Assembly: GCA_949372595.1 (NCBI GenBank) | Contig: CASIAN010000008.1 | Span: 232,496 to 296,495, forward strand | Direction: 5' to 3' | From: CPC320 sp002336405 | GTDB lineage: Bacteria; Pseudomonadota; Alphaproteobacteria; Rhodobacterales; Rhodobacteraceae | Length of the DNA: 64,000 bases | Position numbers and translations under genes: made by a program | Shown: piece by piece, positions 43,099-52,477 of the stretch | How the letters are laid out: every line of letters begins with the position of its first letter | Numbering within the stretch: the first letter of the stretch is position 1 | The notes under the pieces: model-generated | What the model was told of the DNA's origin: nothing | Databases searched by the model: none | What the model saw: only the letters and a program-made list of their open reading frames with translations

Positions 43099-45013
43099 TT
43101 TTACGCGTTTCTAGTGAATGGCCATGGGCGGTTTTATCCCAGAAATACGGGTCGAAAATCATTTCGTAAGCGGCCTTGAAAGCAGCCAGAGTTCCCAAGT
43201 GAAAATACAGCCATAGGGTTGGTGTATAGCGCCCAAGGCCCCGGTGGCGCGTTTTGCTCAACGCAAACAGACTGATGATAATATCTGCCCCAATTATGGT
43301 TAAAAAAAAGCTGATCACGGCTTGCGCGGCATTTGGTCCCAGCAAGGGCAGAATGGGATGCGGCAGGCCGAAGGGAATAATCCAAAAAGACCAAAGAACT
43401 GGTGCAAGTATGAATTGGCTAAGGCTGGCTAAAAATATAATCTGGAAACCAACAAATCTGCGCAATCCAAGTTGTTGAAGTAACAATTTCGGAGACCGCA
43501 TATGTACCCTGTAGGTCATCATATATCCCTTCAACCAGCGTGATCTCTGTCGGACCCACGGCCAAATCTGATTGTTGGCCTCCTCATAGGTGGTGCTGGA
43601 TAACATTTCTGTTTGGTACCCATGGCGGGCAAGCCGTATCCCCAGATCAGCATCCTCAGTGACGTTGTGGGCATCCCACCCGCCTACATCTATTAACGCC
43701 GAGCGCCGCAAAAACACCGTTGTACCACCAAGGGGAATAGCAAACCCCAATCGTATCAAACCGGGCAGAATTAGTCTGAACCAAACGGCGTATTCGATGG
43801 TGAAACATTTTGTGAGCCAGTTAGTTTTACTATTGTAAATGTCCAATGTACCCTGAAGGCAGGCGACCTTTTTTGGTGCTGAGGCAAATCGCGCGACGGC
43901 CAAGTCGATTTGATCTGTGTCGGGTTTGTCTTCAGCATCATAGACTGCGATAATTTCGCCAGTACAAAACCCCAACCCATAATTAAGCGCGCGGGGCTTT
44001 GTCATGATCGGACCAGCTGGCAAGATGTGAACTGTTATTATATTGGTCAATTTAAGGCGGTCCAACTCGTTCAGGGTGGCCGTATCGCCCTCTTCGATCA
44101 TCAGCAAAACTTCTATTAGGGCCTTGGGATAGCGCAGGCGTGCAATCTGTCGCAACAGTTGTTCGACCATTTCGGTCTCGCGATACAGCGCAACAATGAT
44201 TGATACCCGCGTCATACTGCCTTTGAAGATTGGCGCAGTCGACGGCGTGTGCTCAGCCTTGGCAACCGGCTTTGGTGGCGTGTCGAGCGGCGAGGGCGTT
44301 CGTCTTGAGAGGGCGGCGCTGATCTTGAGAAGGTGAGTGCTGCTCAATGCGGCACAGGCCCAGAGGACGATGCTCAGAAAGACAAGATTGGGCGTAAAAG
44401 CGAGGCTAAGCCCACAGGCTGAGGCGACTGCCATACTTTTCATGCCGCCCCAATTGACTGGACTTTGGTGGCGATAGCTTTCCAGCTCGGGTACAAGTGT
44501 TTCTGCCTTTTGGCGGTACTCTGTGCTGTGTCTTTTGATAAGTTCGGAATAAATCGTCTCTTTCGAACAAAGCGCCATCTTCGTGCAGCGGGCAAGCTCG
44601 GGGTATGCTGACATGTTTGCACAAAAGTGATCGGGATCACAGGTGGCTATCAGAACGGATTGCCCCTGCTTTTTCCATGGAATAATACCGTGATTGCGAC
44701 AAAAACTTGCCGTCAACAAATTTGCTAGGGCTGGATCCGGGCGACTGTCTTTGCTTTGAATACGCTGCACGCCGTATTTCATTGACTGAGCGGCCAACAA
44801 TTGGTCAGAGCTGATTATATTTTCAGCGATTAGAATGCGGTCCAACGGAGCGAGTGAAGATTTTTGCAGCGTCTGAGCAAACTTCAGATCATCGGCGGTT
44901 ATGTAATTAAAGCTCAGTAAGATTGACCCTAACGGTGCATTGAGATGTCTGCTTTCTGAGCCTACCTTTGTAGGTACAGCCTGAGCTGGTATTCGTTTTT
45001 GTGAAACTGCCAT
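43055..45013 (-). CDS. Membrane GT2 glycosyltransferase with N-terminal GspE/MshEN-like domain
   Basis: A protein of 652 residues from ATG 45013 (TGAGGA upstream; ATG 45028 adds five residues). Residues ~25-175 resemble the N-terminal GspE_N/MshEN domain (LGSILLSFNYITADDLKFAQ, PLDRILIAENIISSDQLLAA, ILIATCDPD-like VLIATCDPDHFC). Two membrane helices follow (~195-240). The GT2 domain has VSIIVALYRETEMVEQLLRQ, the DxD-type VYDAEDKPDTDQ, the catalytic TEDADLGIRLARHG and QRSRWLKGYMMT, as in cellulose synthases. C-terminal helices complete it. It probably makes an exopolysaccharide; MshEN domains in other proteins bind c-di-GMP, which is only a possibility here. Confidence 0.87.
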   Translation of the reverse strand: MAVSQKRIPAQAVPTKVGSESRHLNAPLGSILLSFNYITADDLKFAQTLQKSSLAPLDRILIAENIISSDQLLAAQSMKYGVQRIQSKDSRPDPALANLLTASFCRNHGIIPWKKQGQSVLIATCDPDHFCANMSAYPELARCTKMALCSKETIYSELIKRHSTEYRQKAETLVPELESYRHQSPVNWGGMKSMAVASACGLSLAFTPNLVFLSIVLWACAALSSTHLLKISAALSRRTPSPLDTPPKPVAKAEHTPSTAPIFKGSMTRVSIIVALYRETEMVEQLLRQIARLRYPKALIEVLLMIEEGDTATLNELDRLKLTNIITVHILPAGPIMTKPRALNYGLGFCTGEIIAVYDAEDKPDTDQIDLAVARFASAPKKVACLQGTLDIYNSKTNWLTKCFTIEYAVWFRLILPGLIRLGFAIPLGGTTVFLRRSALIDVGGWDAHNVTEDADLGIRLARHGYQTEMLSSTTYEEANNQIWPWVRQRSRWLKGYMMTYRVHMRSPKLLLQQLGLRRFVGFQIIFLASLSQFILAPVLWSFWIIPFGLPHPILPLLGPNAAQAVISFFLTIIGADIIISLFALSKTRHRGLGRYTPTLWLYFHLGTLAAFKAAYEMIFDPYFWDKTAHGHSLETRKTTAMRPLVSQSSIE

Positions 45014-45104
45014 TTCTAAAATCCTCATAATAGGATGCTTTAGAAATGGGTGTGGTGTGTTAAGTTTTGGTTAATCGTAGTGGATTAGGTGAGTTTTAAT
45101 GGCA

Positions 45105-46250
45105 TTACGCACACATAGAAGCCGCGAAACGTTCAAACAAGTAGAAACTGTCTTGTGGTCCTGGGCTTGCCTCGGGGTGATGCTGAACCGAAAAAACAGC
45201 TCTATTGCGCAGTCTCAGACCACAGTTGGAGCCATCGAACAGCGACACATGGGTTTCGACCACATCGTCGGGTAGAGTTTGGCTGTCAACGGCAAAGCCG
45301 TGATTCATAGACGTGATTTCGACCTTGCCACTATCGAGATCTTTGACCGGATGGTTCGCGCCGTGGTGGCCATGGTTCATTTTGATAGTCTGGGCCCCAA
45401 GGGCCAGCGCCAGCATTTGATGTCCAAGACAAATTCCAAAGATTGGCAGATCGGTAGTGTCAAGAATCTGCTGGATCATCGGCACGGCATACGTGCCGGT
45501 TGCTGCAGGATCACCGGGCCCGTTTGATAAAAATACCCCGTCGGGCTTATGGGCCAGCACCTCCTCTGCAGTGGCAGTGGCCGGTAATACGGTGACGTCA
45601 CAGCCAGCGCTGGCGAGGCAACGCAAAATATTGCGTTTTGCGCCGTAGTCCAAGGCTACAACGCGATGCTTTGGCTCTTTCTGGGGGGCATAACCCTCAG
45701 GCCAAGCCCAGCGTAATTCATTCCAACGATAAGGTTGCGCACAAGTCACGTCTCTCGCTAGATCTATGCCTTCTAGCCCAGCAAAAGCCCTTGCCTTATC
45801 GACGAGGTCTGCAGTGTCGAACTTTCCATCCGGGTCGTAGGCCAAAGCGACATGAGGCGCGCCCTGTTGGCGGATTGCGCGGGTTAGACGTCGCGTGTCA
45901 ATGCCGCCGATTGCGACACGGCCCCGCTTTGCCAGCCAGTCGGACAACTGTTCTGCCGCGCGCCAGTTACTGGCAGCGGTCGGGCTCCACTTTACCACCA
46001 TACCTTCTGCCACGGGTTCGCCGGTTTCGTCATCCTCAGGGTTGACCCCCACATTGCCAATATGCGGAAATGTAAACGTGATCACCTGCCCTGCATAGGA
46101 CGGGTCGGTCATAATCTCCTGATACCCGGTCATTGCGGTATTAAAGCATAATTCTGCCACTCTTATGCCGGGTGCGCCAAAACCGACACCATAGAAAAAC
46201 GTCCCGTCTGCAAGTGCGAGGCAGGCTGTAGGGTGCGGGCTTTTCGGCAT
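45105..46250 (-). CDS. carA: Carbamoyl phosphate synthase small (glutaminase) subunit
   Basis: A protein of 381 residues. N-terminal domain: CLALADGTFFYGVGFGAPGI with TAMTGYQEIMTDPSYAGQVI and TFPHIGNVGVN. C-terminal GATase: VVALDYGAKRNILRCLASAG, then LSNGPGDPAATGTYAVPMI, the catalytic Cys in IFGICLGHQMLALALGA, and SVQHHPEASPGPQDS with His/Glu. It feeds ammonia from glutamine to CarB for pyrimidine and arginine synthesis. carB is not in the window. yqeY starts divergently 170 bases away. Confidence 0.97.
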   Translation of the reverse strand: MPKSPHPTACLALADGTFFYGVGFGAPGIRVAELCFNTAMTGYQEIMTDPSYAGQVITFTFPHIGNVGVNPEDDETGEPVAEGMVVKWSPTAASNWRAAEQLSDWLAKRGRVAIGGIDTRRLTRAIRQQGAPHVALAYDPDGKFDTADLVDKARAFAGLEGIDLARDVTCAQPYRWNELRWAWPEGYAPQKEPKHRVVALDYGAKRNILRCLASAGCDVTVLPATATAEEVLAHKPDGVFLSNGPGDPAATGTYAVPMIQQILDTTDLPIFGICLGHQMLALALGAQTIKMNHGHHGANHPVKDLDSGKVEITSMNHGFAVDSQTLPDDVVETHVSLFDGSNCGLRLRNRAVFSVQHHPEASPGPQDSFYLFERFAASMCA

Positions 46251-46419
46251 TGTGCGCTCTCCAGTAAAAGTTGCTGGACACTAGGTCGGTGCCGCACCTT
46301 GGTCAAGGTACGCGCAGGTATCTGCGGGGCAAACAATTGCCTTTGATTACCGATCTGGTTGCTTTGGGCCCACGATTTGGCTAGCGTCCGCAATGAACAT
46401 ATCGAACGGAGTGATTACA

Positions 46420-46896
46420 GTGGCTGATTTACGCGAAAGAGTGGTGACTGCGGTCAAGCACGCGATGAAGCAGAAAGCTGCGATTCGGCTGGCGACATTG
46501 CGGCTGATTAATGCCGCGATCAAAGATAAAGAAATTGCGACCCGGGTGAATGGCGAGACACAGGCAATATCAGAAGCAGATATTCTTGCGATTATGGGGA
46601 AGATGGTCAAACAGCGGTTAGAGAGCGCGCGCGCTTACGAAGAGGCTGGTCGTTTGGACTTATCCGAACGTGAAAGGGCAGAAATCGAGATTATTGAAGA
46701 GTTTTTGCCCCAACAACTTACCGATGCGGAAGTTGAGGCTGCGATTTCTGAAGCGATCACTGAAACCGCAGCGGCCTCGATTCGCGATATGGGCCGGGTG
46801 ATGGGGGTGTTGAAAGCGGCCTACACCGGACAAATGGATTTTGCCAGCGTGGGTCCGATAATCAAACAGCGTTTGTGCGCGCCCTCATCAGGGTAA
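46420..46896 (+). CDS. yqeY: GatB/YqeY-domain protein
   Basis: A protein of 158 residues from GTG 46420 with CGGAG ~8 bases upstream (GTG 46411 and ATG 46393 are in frame). It starts MADLRERVVTAVKHAMKQK and continues with LATLRLINAAIKDKEIATRV. The C-terminal part has IEIIEEFLPQQLTDAEVEAA and MGRVMGVLKAAYTGQMDFAS. The YqeY fold resembles the tRNA-binding tail of GatB; its role is not certain. Beside carA it keeps a common alphaproteobacterial neighbourhood. It ends 9 bases into the AEC transporter gene. Confidence 0.9.
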   Translation: MADLRERVVTAVKHAMKQKAAIRLATLRLINAAIKDKEIATRVNGETQAISEADILAIMGKMVKQRLESARAYEEAGRLDLSERERAEIEIIEEFLPQQLTDAEVEAAISEAITETAAASIRDMGRVMGVLKAAYTGQMDFASVGPIIKQRLCAPSSG

Positions 46897-47817
46897 AACC
46901 AAAAGCCACAGGCTGATTGTGAAAATGCTTAAGGCGGTTCCCAGCAGCACCGAAGAGGCGGCCACTCGACGGGCGCGCCCATACATATTGGCAAAAACAT
47001 AGCCATTGACCCCCGTCGGCATCGCCGCTGTGATCACCGCCGAGCGAAAGGCTGGCGCTGACAAGTCGTGGTAGGTGCCTAGTAACCACACGATGGCGGG
47101 ATGTAGCAAAAGTGAAATACCACACACAAAGCCGATCGTGCGCAGATCGCCATCGGGGCGGTACTTGAACAACACCCCGCCCATGCCGAACAGGGCGGCG
47201 GGCAGGGCGGCGCGCACCACCATGTCAAGCGCGTCGGTAAGCGCAACCGGCAGGGTTATGTCACTAAAGTTGACCACAAAGCCCAGAACTATGCCGATAA
47301 TTAAGGCGTTTTGAAACATCGCTCGCAGGACGGTTATGCTGAGTTGTGCGGGTGATTTTTCACGGTTGCGAACCACCTCCATCACGGTGATGCCCAATCC
47401 GTAGCAAAACGGGGAATGCAGCGCGACCAGAGCATAATTATGGGTCAGGGCGTCGGACCCATAGGCGCGTTCTGTAATCGCAAGGCCTATCATCAACGAG
47501 TTGGAGAACAAACAACAAAAACCGATGGCAACGCAATCTTCCCAGTCGCGCCCAAACAAATATCGGGCCCCAAACAGCCCGGCGGCGAAGCCAGTGGCGG
47601 CCCCAGTATAAAAACTGAACATCATCCAAGGATCAAATCCCTGGCTGAGATCAAGCGTTGAAATGGCCTGAAATAACAGGCATGGAATGGCAAAGTTTTG
47701 GGTGAACGACATCAACCCGTCCACGCCAGCAGATGAAAACAAGCCACGCCAGACCGCAGTATAGCCAAAACCGACAACCAAGAATACCGGCAAGATAACT
47801 TCGATTATGGCCTGCAT
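46888..47817 (-). CDS. AEC-family transporter (auxin efflux carrier-like)
   Basis: A protein of 309 residues with about ten membrane helices. It starts MQAIIEVILPVFLVVGFGYT; NGYVFANMYGRA near the end matches the family. Such carriers in bacteria export or import organic acids such as malate; the substrate is unknown. It is the last gene of the minus-strand operon and starts 9 bases after the preceding MBL gene. Confidence 0.9.
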   Translation of the reverse strand: MQAIIEVILPVFLVVGFGYTAVWRGLFSSAGVDGLMSFTQNFAIPCLLFQAISTLDLSQGFDPWMMFSFYTGAATGFAAGLFGARYLFGRDWEDCVAIGFCCLFSNSLMIGLAITERAYGSDALTHNYALVALHSPFCYGLGITVMEVVRNREKSPAQLSITVLRAMFQNALIIGIVLGFVVNFSDITLPVALTDALDMVVRAALPAALFGMGGVLFKYRPDGDLRTIGFVCGISLLLHPAIVWLLGTYHDLSAPAFRSAVITAAMPTGVNGYVFANMYGRARRVAASSVLLGTALSIFTISLWLLVLP

Positions 47818-47826
47818 ATTTGGCCC

Positions 47827-48627
47827 TTAAACCTCATAGCGAATGCACATTCCGTCATAAGCCGGCACGACATAATCCGGGGTTTCGGTCGCCACTGTGT
47901 CATAATCGAGATCGTTGTGCATATTCGTCAAGACCGCACGAGTGGGGGCGGCGCGTGTGATCCATTCGAGCGATTGGCTCAGGTGCGAATGCGAGGGATG
48001 GGGTGCCCGGCGCAGCGCATCTAACACCCAGCAGTCCAGATTTTCAACAGCCTGCCATGCGGTGGCGTTAAGTGCTGAGGCATCGGGCACATACGCGAGG
48101 TCTGCAATGCGAAACCCGAGCGCATTAATGGCGCCGTGGCTTACTTCAAACGGATGCAATGTTACCGCACCGCCTGCGCCCTGAACCGTTATATCGCCGT
48201 CGATGTCATGCATGTCTAAAATGGGTGGATACGGGCTGCCCTCGGGTTGCACAAATGCATATCCAAACCTCTGGATAAGATCCTCTCTGGTCGCGGTATC
48301 AACCCAGACCGGCAGGCGCTGGCGCATGTTGAAGACCACCATTCTAAGATCATCTATGCCATGCACATGGTCCGCATGGGCGTGAGTATAGACCACTGCA
48401 TCAAGCGTCCCGATCCCGGCATCAAGCAATTGCATGCGCATGTCGGGTGATGTGTCTATCAGCACCCTTGTGATGCCATTTTCTGTTTCGCGCTCGACCA
48501 ACATCGAACAGCGACGGCGCCTGTTTTTTGGATTGGTCGGGTCGCAGGCGCCCCACAGTCCGCCCAGACGCGGCACGCCGCCTGACGAGCCGCAACCAAG
48601 GATGGTAAAGCGTAATTCACCGGTCAT
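47827..48627 (-). CDS. MBL-fold hydrolase (PhnP-like phosphodiesterase)
   Basis: A protein of 266 residues starting MTGELRFTILGCGSSGGVPR, then NRRRRCSMLVE and VLIDTSPDMRMQLLDAGI. Metal site: YTHAHADHVHGIDDLR. A family tail is LSQSLEWITRAAPTRAVLTN with MHNDLDYDTV. It fits the PhnP-type cyclic phosphodiesterase family, but the substrate here is not known. It overlaps tatD by 4 bases and starts directly after it in the operon. Confidence 0.92.
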   Translation of the reverse strand: MTGELRFTILGCGSSGGVPRLGGLWGACDPTNPKNRRRRCSMLVERETENGITRVLIDTSPDMRMQLLDAGIGTLDAVVYTHAHADHVHGIDDLRMVVFNMRQRLPVWVDTATREDLIQRFGYAFVQPEGSPYPPILDMHDIDGDITVQGAGGAVTLHPFEVSHGAINALGFRIADLAYVPDASALNATAWQAVENLDCWVLDALRRAPHPSHSHLSQSLEWITRAAPTRAVLTNMHNDLDYDTVATETPDYVVPAYDGMCIRYEV

Positions 48628-49430
48628 GAGCGGGCCTCGAACGTGGCAACCTTGCCAAACAGACTGTTGAAATTCAACTCGGTCTGGCGCGCGAATTCAT
48701 CATAAGTGATCTCAAACAAACTGGCCCCGACCTCTGCAGTATGTACTGTATAGCCGGGCTCATTGCGCCTGCCTCGAAACGGTGGGGGCGCCAAATAGGG
48801 ACTGTCGGTCTCGACCAGAATGCGGTCAAGCGGCGCTGCGGCAAAAATATCGCGCAGGTCCTGACTTTTGGGGAAAGCGGCAATACCAGACATCGACAGA
48901 TAGAACCCCAGATCCAGCGCGGTACTGGCCAGTGTCGCGCTTGAGCAAAAACAATGCATGACGCAGCCAAAGGGCGCGTTGCGATATTCTTGGGTCAATA
49001 TGTCGGCCATATCATCATCTGCCGCGCGGGCATGGATGATCAGGGGCAGCCCGGTCCTTTGGGCTGCCTCGATATGAATTTTCAGACTTTGCTTTTGCAC
49101 CAACGCGGTGTCGGCGGTGTAATGATAATCCAGACCGCTTTCCCCGATTCCAACAAATTTGGGATGCTGGGAAATTGATATCAAATCTTCAAGCGTCGCC
49201 ATGGGCTCGTCTGCGACACTCATCGGATGGGTGCCGGCTGCGTAAAACACCTCGTGATAGGTCTCGGCAATGGCGCGCACATGAGGTTCTTGGCGCAATT
49301 TGGTGCAGATGGTGACCATCCGTTGGACACCGGCTTGTAAGGCGCGCGCGACAACCTGATCGCGCTCGGCGTCGAAATCTGTAAAATCAAGGTGGCAATG
49401 GCTGTCGGTAATTGGCGCGCGGTGTGTCAT
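48624..49430 (-). CDS. TatD-family metal-dependent deoxyribonuclease
   Basis: A protein of 268 residues from ATG 49430 (GGGAG 6 bases upstream). TatD marks are the SHCHLDFTDF metal site, AAGTHPMSVADE, GIGESGLDYHY, VMHCFCSSATLA, and the C-terminal ETDSPYLAPPPFRGRRNEPG. It acts as a 3'-5' DNA exonuclease and may take part in DNA repair. It follows holB by 20 bases and overlaps the MBL gene. Confidence 0.95.
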   Translation of the reverse strand: MTHRAPITDSHCHLDFTDFDAERDQVVARALQAGVQRMVTICTKLRQEPHVRAIAETYHEVFYAAGTHPMSVADEPMATLEDLISISQHPKFVGIGESGLDYHYTADTALVQKQSLKIHIEAAQRTGLPLIIHARAADDDMADILTQEYRNAPFGCVMHCFCSSATLASTALDLGFYLSMSGIAAFPKSQDLRDIFAAAPLDRILVETDSPYLAPPPFRGRRNEPGYTVHTAEVGASLFEITYDEFARQTELNFNSLFGKVATFEARS

Positions 49431-49450
49431 GAATTCTCCCAAACCCCGGC

Positions 49451-50650
49451 CTAAAGTGCCGCTGTTTTCTGCATTCTGAAAACCGTATCTAGGATGAGTG
49501 CGGCAGGGTCAAGGTTGACTGCGCGGCCATGTTGCACGCGGGCGGTGATCTGCTGGGCACTTTCGGCCCAAGCGCGACCACTGGCTGGGTTGGGGGCAGC
49601 CTTGCGCAGTACGTCAAATTCGCCTTTGATGATTTCCACTGCGGGCATTTGTCCGGTCACGCCGCTGCGTGCCAACCGGGATAGAAATATGTCCAGCAAA
49701 TTCAGCAGCATATCAAAGCGGTCTTCTGCGCCGCGCATCGCCGCCGTATCAGCCAGTCTGATCGCTTGCGATCTGTCCAAGTTTGGAAGCTGGGAAAACA
49801 GGCTTATCAGATCGCGATATAGCGCGATGCCGTCAAGGTGGCTCAAACGTATTGATCCGCCTACAGACCCTGCGGACAATTCGGCCAGTACCGCCGCATG
49901 GCCCTGTGATGCAGACTTTGAAGCAGTCGCCATTTCAATTTCTGGTTCCTTATTAAAATCAGCCTCGGTATCCGCCTGAGATGTCGTTTCGGCCTGTTGC
50001 AGCGCAAGCGCCATATCCGCCGGGCTCAGCGGCAGTAGGCGCAGGTCACAACAGCGTGAGCGCAGGGTCGGCAACAGCCCTGCAGGTTGATGCGAAATTA
50101 ACAGCAGGCAACAGCGTTCGGGGGGCTCTTCAAGAACTTTAAGAATTGCATTGGCGGCGCTGATGTTCATGTCATCGGCGGCGTCAACGATCACAACCCG
50201 ACGCCCCCCGTCTGTGGCCGACAGGGCAAAGAAGTTCTTTAATTTTCGCACTTCATCAACCGTAATCTGTTTTTTAAGTCGGTTAGTTTTTTCGTCGTAA
50301 GGACGTCGCAAAACAAACAGCCCTGGCTCGGATCCGGCGCGTGTGCGGCTATGGACCGGGTGGTCTTGCGCAATGTTCAATGTGTTGGGTGGCGGTAAAA
50401 CATCGCCGAACAACCCCCCCTCGGTTTGCAGCGGTGTGGCCAGAAGAAACCTTGCAATCGACCAAGCCAATGTGGCTTTGCCGACACCGCGCGGCCCGTT
50501 AATCAGCCAGCCGTGATGCAGTCGGTTGCTGTTGAAGGCCGTCAAAAAAAAGCTTTCAGCCTCGGACTGGCCAATGAGCCGCAGCGTGTCGCGGGGGTGC
50601 GGTGCGCCGGAGATACGGTCAGGTTCAGGGATGGTGTTGGCGGCTTTCAT
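49451..50650 (-). CDS. holB: DNA polymerase III subunit delta'
   Basis: A protein of 399 residues, longer than E. coli HolB. Clamp-loader fold: LIGQSEAESFFLTAFNSNRL, then GWLINGPRGVGKATLAWSIA with the P-loop form GPRGVGKAT. SRC-like motif region: ANAILKVLEEPPERCCLLLI and LPTLRSRCCDLRLLPLSP. The Cys residues do not clearly form the zinc module of other clamp-loader subunits. It joins DnaX and HolA to load the sliding clamp. It overlaps tmk by 4 bases and lies in the tmk-holB-tatD order common in alphaproteobacteria. Confidence 0.94.
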   Translation of the reverse strand: MKAANTIPEPDRISGAPHPRDTLRLIGQSEAESFFLTAFNSNRLHHGWLINGPRGVGKATLAWSIARFLLATPLQTEGGLFGDVLPPPNTLNIAQDHPVHSRTRAGSEPGLFVLRRPYDEKTNRLKKQITVDEVRKLKNFFALSATDGGRRVVIVDAADDMNISAANAILKVLEEPPERCCLLLISHQPAGLLPTLRSRCCDLRLLPLSPADMALALQQAETTSQADTEADFNKEPEIEMATASKSASQGHAAVLAELSAGSVGGSIRLSHLDGIALYRDLISLFSQLPNLDRSQAIRLADTAAMRGAEDRFDMLLNLLDIFLSRLARSGVTGQMPAVEIIKGEFDVLRKAAPNPASGRAWAESAQQITARVQHGRAVNLDPAALILDTVFRMQKTAAL

Positions 50651-51273
50651 GCAAGAAAACTTTGAACTAAATTAGAAATGTCCTGCGCCACATCTTCGAT
50701 GCTGCGATCGCCATCGACCACACGAATCCTGTGCGGCTGTTCGGCCGCCAGCGTTAGAAAACCTTGCCGCATGCGGGCCTGTAAACTCTCGCCAAAATCT
50801 TCAAAGCGTTCTTCTGTGCCATGGCGGGATTTGGCGCGGCGCAGCCCCAGCGCCGGATTGATGTCAATCAGGACTGTAAGGTCGGGCTCTGTGCCAATCA
50901 TCAGCGCGTGCAGGGTGTCCACCGCTTGGCGCAGGTCACCACGGCTAAGGCCTTGATACATACGGGTCGAGTCGGCAAACCTGTCACACAGCACGATCTT
51001 ACCAGCCGCAAGTGCGGGCAGAATGGTGCGTTCAAGATGATCGCGTCGTGCGGCGGTAAACAGCAAAAGTTCAGTTTCAGCCGACCATCTGTCCGGATCA
51101 CCCTGCAACACCAGCGTACGGATTTCTTCTGCCCCAGGCGAGCCCCCCGGTTCGCGCGTCAGCAAAACCTGATGGCCCTCGGTTCTTAGTTGCTCAGCCA
51201 AAAGTTCGAGTTGCGTTGTTTTGCCCGATCCATCGATGCCTTCGAAAGAAATAAACGCAGATTTTGCAGTCAC
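50647..51273 (-). CDS. tmk: Thymidylate kinase
   Basis: A protein of 208 residues. P-loop FEGIDGSGKTTQ, the DR motif LLTREPGGSPGAEEIRTLV, and CDRFADSTRMYQGLSRGDLR, then VLIDINPALGLRRAKSRHG. It phosphorylates dTMP to dTDP. It overlaps the D-alanine carboxypeptidase gene at its start and holB at its end by 4 bases each. Confidence 0.97.
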   Translation of the reverse strand: MTAKSAFISFEGIDGSGKTTQLELLAEQLRTEGHQVLLTREPGGSPGAEEIRTLVLQGDPDRWSAETELLLFTAARRDHLERTILPALAAGKIVLCDRFADSTRMYQGLSRGDLRQAVDTLHALMIGTEPDLTVLIDINPALGLRRAKSRHGTEERFEDFGESLQARMRQGFLTLAAEQPHRIRVVDGDRSIEDVAQDISNLVQSFLA

Positions 51274-52466
51274 GAGGCCGCCTCAGTCTTCGCTGGATTA
51301 TCTGTTAAACGGCGGATCAGCACCTTTGCCGTAGTTAAAACCCGTTCCAGAAATCCGCCCTGTGCCACATCCTGCGCGGCCTGCAAGGGGATGCTTTGCT
51401 GCGGCAACCCTTCGGCTGAGATGATCAGTTTTGCCACCACAGCCCCCTTTTTTATCGGAGCTGCAAGTGGCCCTTGATAGACCACTTCGGCTGACAGATT
51501 CCGATTGCCAAACACCGGCCGCAAAATTTCAAGATCATGATCTGCGACCAAACCCACGGTACTTTTGGCGCCGATCCATACATTAGCAGAGGCTATGACG
51601 GTATTTGCAGACACAATTTTATGTTTGGCAAATTGTCGGAATGACCAGTTGACGATTGCTTCTGATTGCTCGGCGCGCTCCTTGGCACTGTTCAGGCCTG
51701 AAAGCACAAATATAATCCTGCGGTCGCCCTGTTTTGCCGAGCCTACGAGGCCGTATCCGGCCTCTTTGGTATGGCCGGTTTTCAAGCCGTCTGCGCCAAG
51801 GCCCAGGCCCAAAAGTGGATTGCGATTATAACGGTTCTGCGATTCATTTTCGTCGAACACGAACTCTTTTTCCGCGAACATAGAATAGAATTCTGGAAAC
51901 TCGGTGATCATATGGTCCGTTAATATGCCAAGATCCCGCATAGACATTCGATGATTGGGATCAGGCCAGCCGTTGGAGTTTGCAAAGCTTGAATTTTGCA
52001 TGCCCAATTGTTTGGCGCGCTGGGTCATATGACGGGAAAATTCTGCTTCAGTGCCGTTGGGCGACAGTGCTTCGGCGATAACAGCGCAGGCATCATTGCC
52101 GCTCAGCACAATAATACCGCGCAGTAAATCATCGACTTTGACCCGTTCACCGGCACGCAGAAACAAGGTGGATCCACCATAATTCATCGCGTGTTGCGAT
52201 ACCAAAAGTCGCTCATCCCGTGCCAGCCGCCCCTCTCGGATCGCCTCAAAAGCCATATAGAGCGTCATCAATTTTGACATGGAGGCCGGGGGGAGTGCCT
52301 GATCGGCATTCTTGGCCAACAGCACCGTGCCGGTGGTCTGATCCAGCACATATGCGGCTTTTGCTGGGGTCTCAAATGCAGTGGCAGGAAGAGCCAGCCA
52401 GATAAGAGCGACGCAAAGCGTTTTAAACAAACGTGGTTGGGGAGATTTTATTTGAAATTCAGCCAT
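51270..52466 (-). CDS. D-alanyl-D-alanine carboxypeptidase (penicillin-binding protein, DacA/DacC-like)
   Basis: A protein of 398 residues from ATG 52466 (MAEFQIKSPQP); the frame is open to 52583, but the upstream part does not read as a signal. A signal peptide ends near TAFETP. Peptidase S11 marks: SxxK in LPPASMSKLMTLYMAF, SxN in VLSGNDACAVIAEAL, and KTG in GADGLKTGHTKEAGYGLVG. The PBP5-like C-terminal domain includes GLVADHDLEILRPV. It trims the last D-Ala from peptidoglycan stems. It lies 11 bases after the SPOR lipoprotein gene. Confidence 0.94.
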   Translation of the reverse strand: MAEFQIKSPQPRLFKTLCVALIWLALPATAFETPAKAAYVLDQTTGTVLLAKNADQALPPASMSKLMTLYMAFEAIREGRLARDERLLVSQHAMNYGGSTLFLRAGERVKVDDLLRGIIVLSGNDACAVIAEALSPNGTEAEFSRHMTQRAKQLGMQNSSFANSNGWPDPNHRMSMRDLGILTDHMITEFPEFYSMFAEKEFVFDENESQNRYNRNPLLGLGLGADGLKTGHTKEAGYGLVGSAKQGDRRIIFVLSGLNSAKERAEQSEAIVNWSFRQFAKHKIVSANTVIASANVWIGAKSTVGLVADHDLEILRPVFGNRNLSAEVVYQGPLAAPIKKGAVVAKLIISAEGLPQQSIPLQAAQDVAQGGFLERVLTTAKVLIRRLTDNPAKTEAAS

Positions 52467-52477
52467 TTTTTCGGTGC

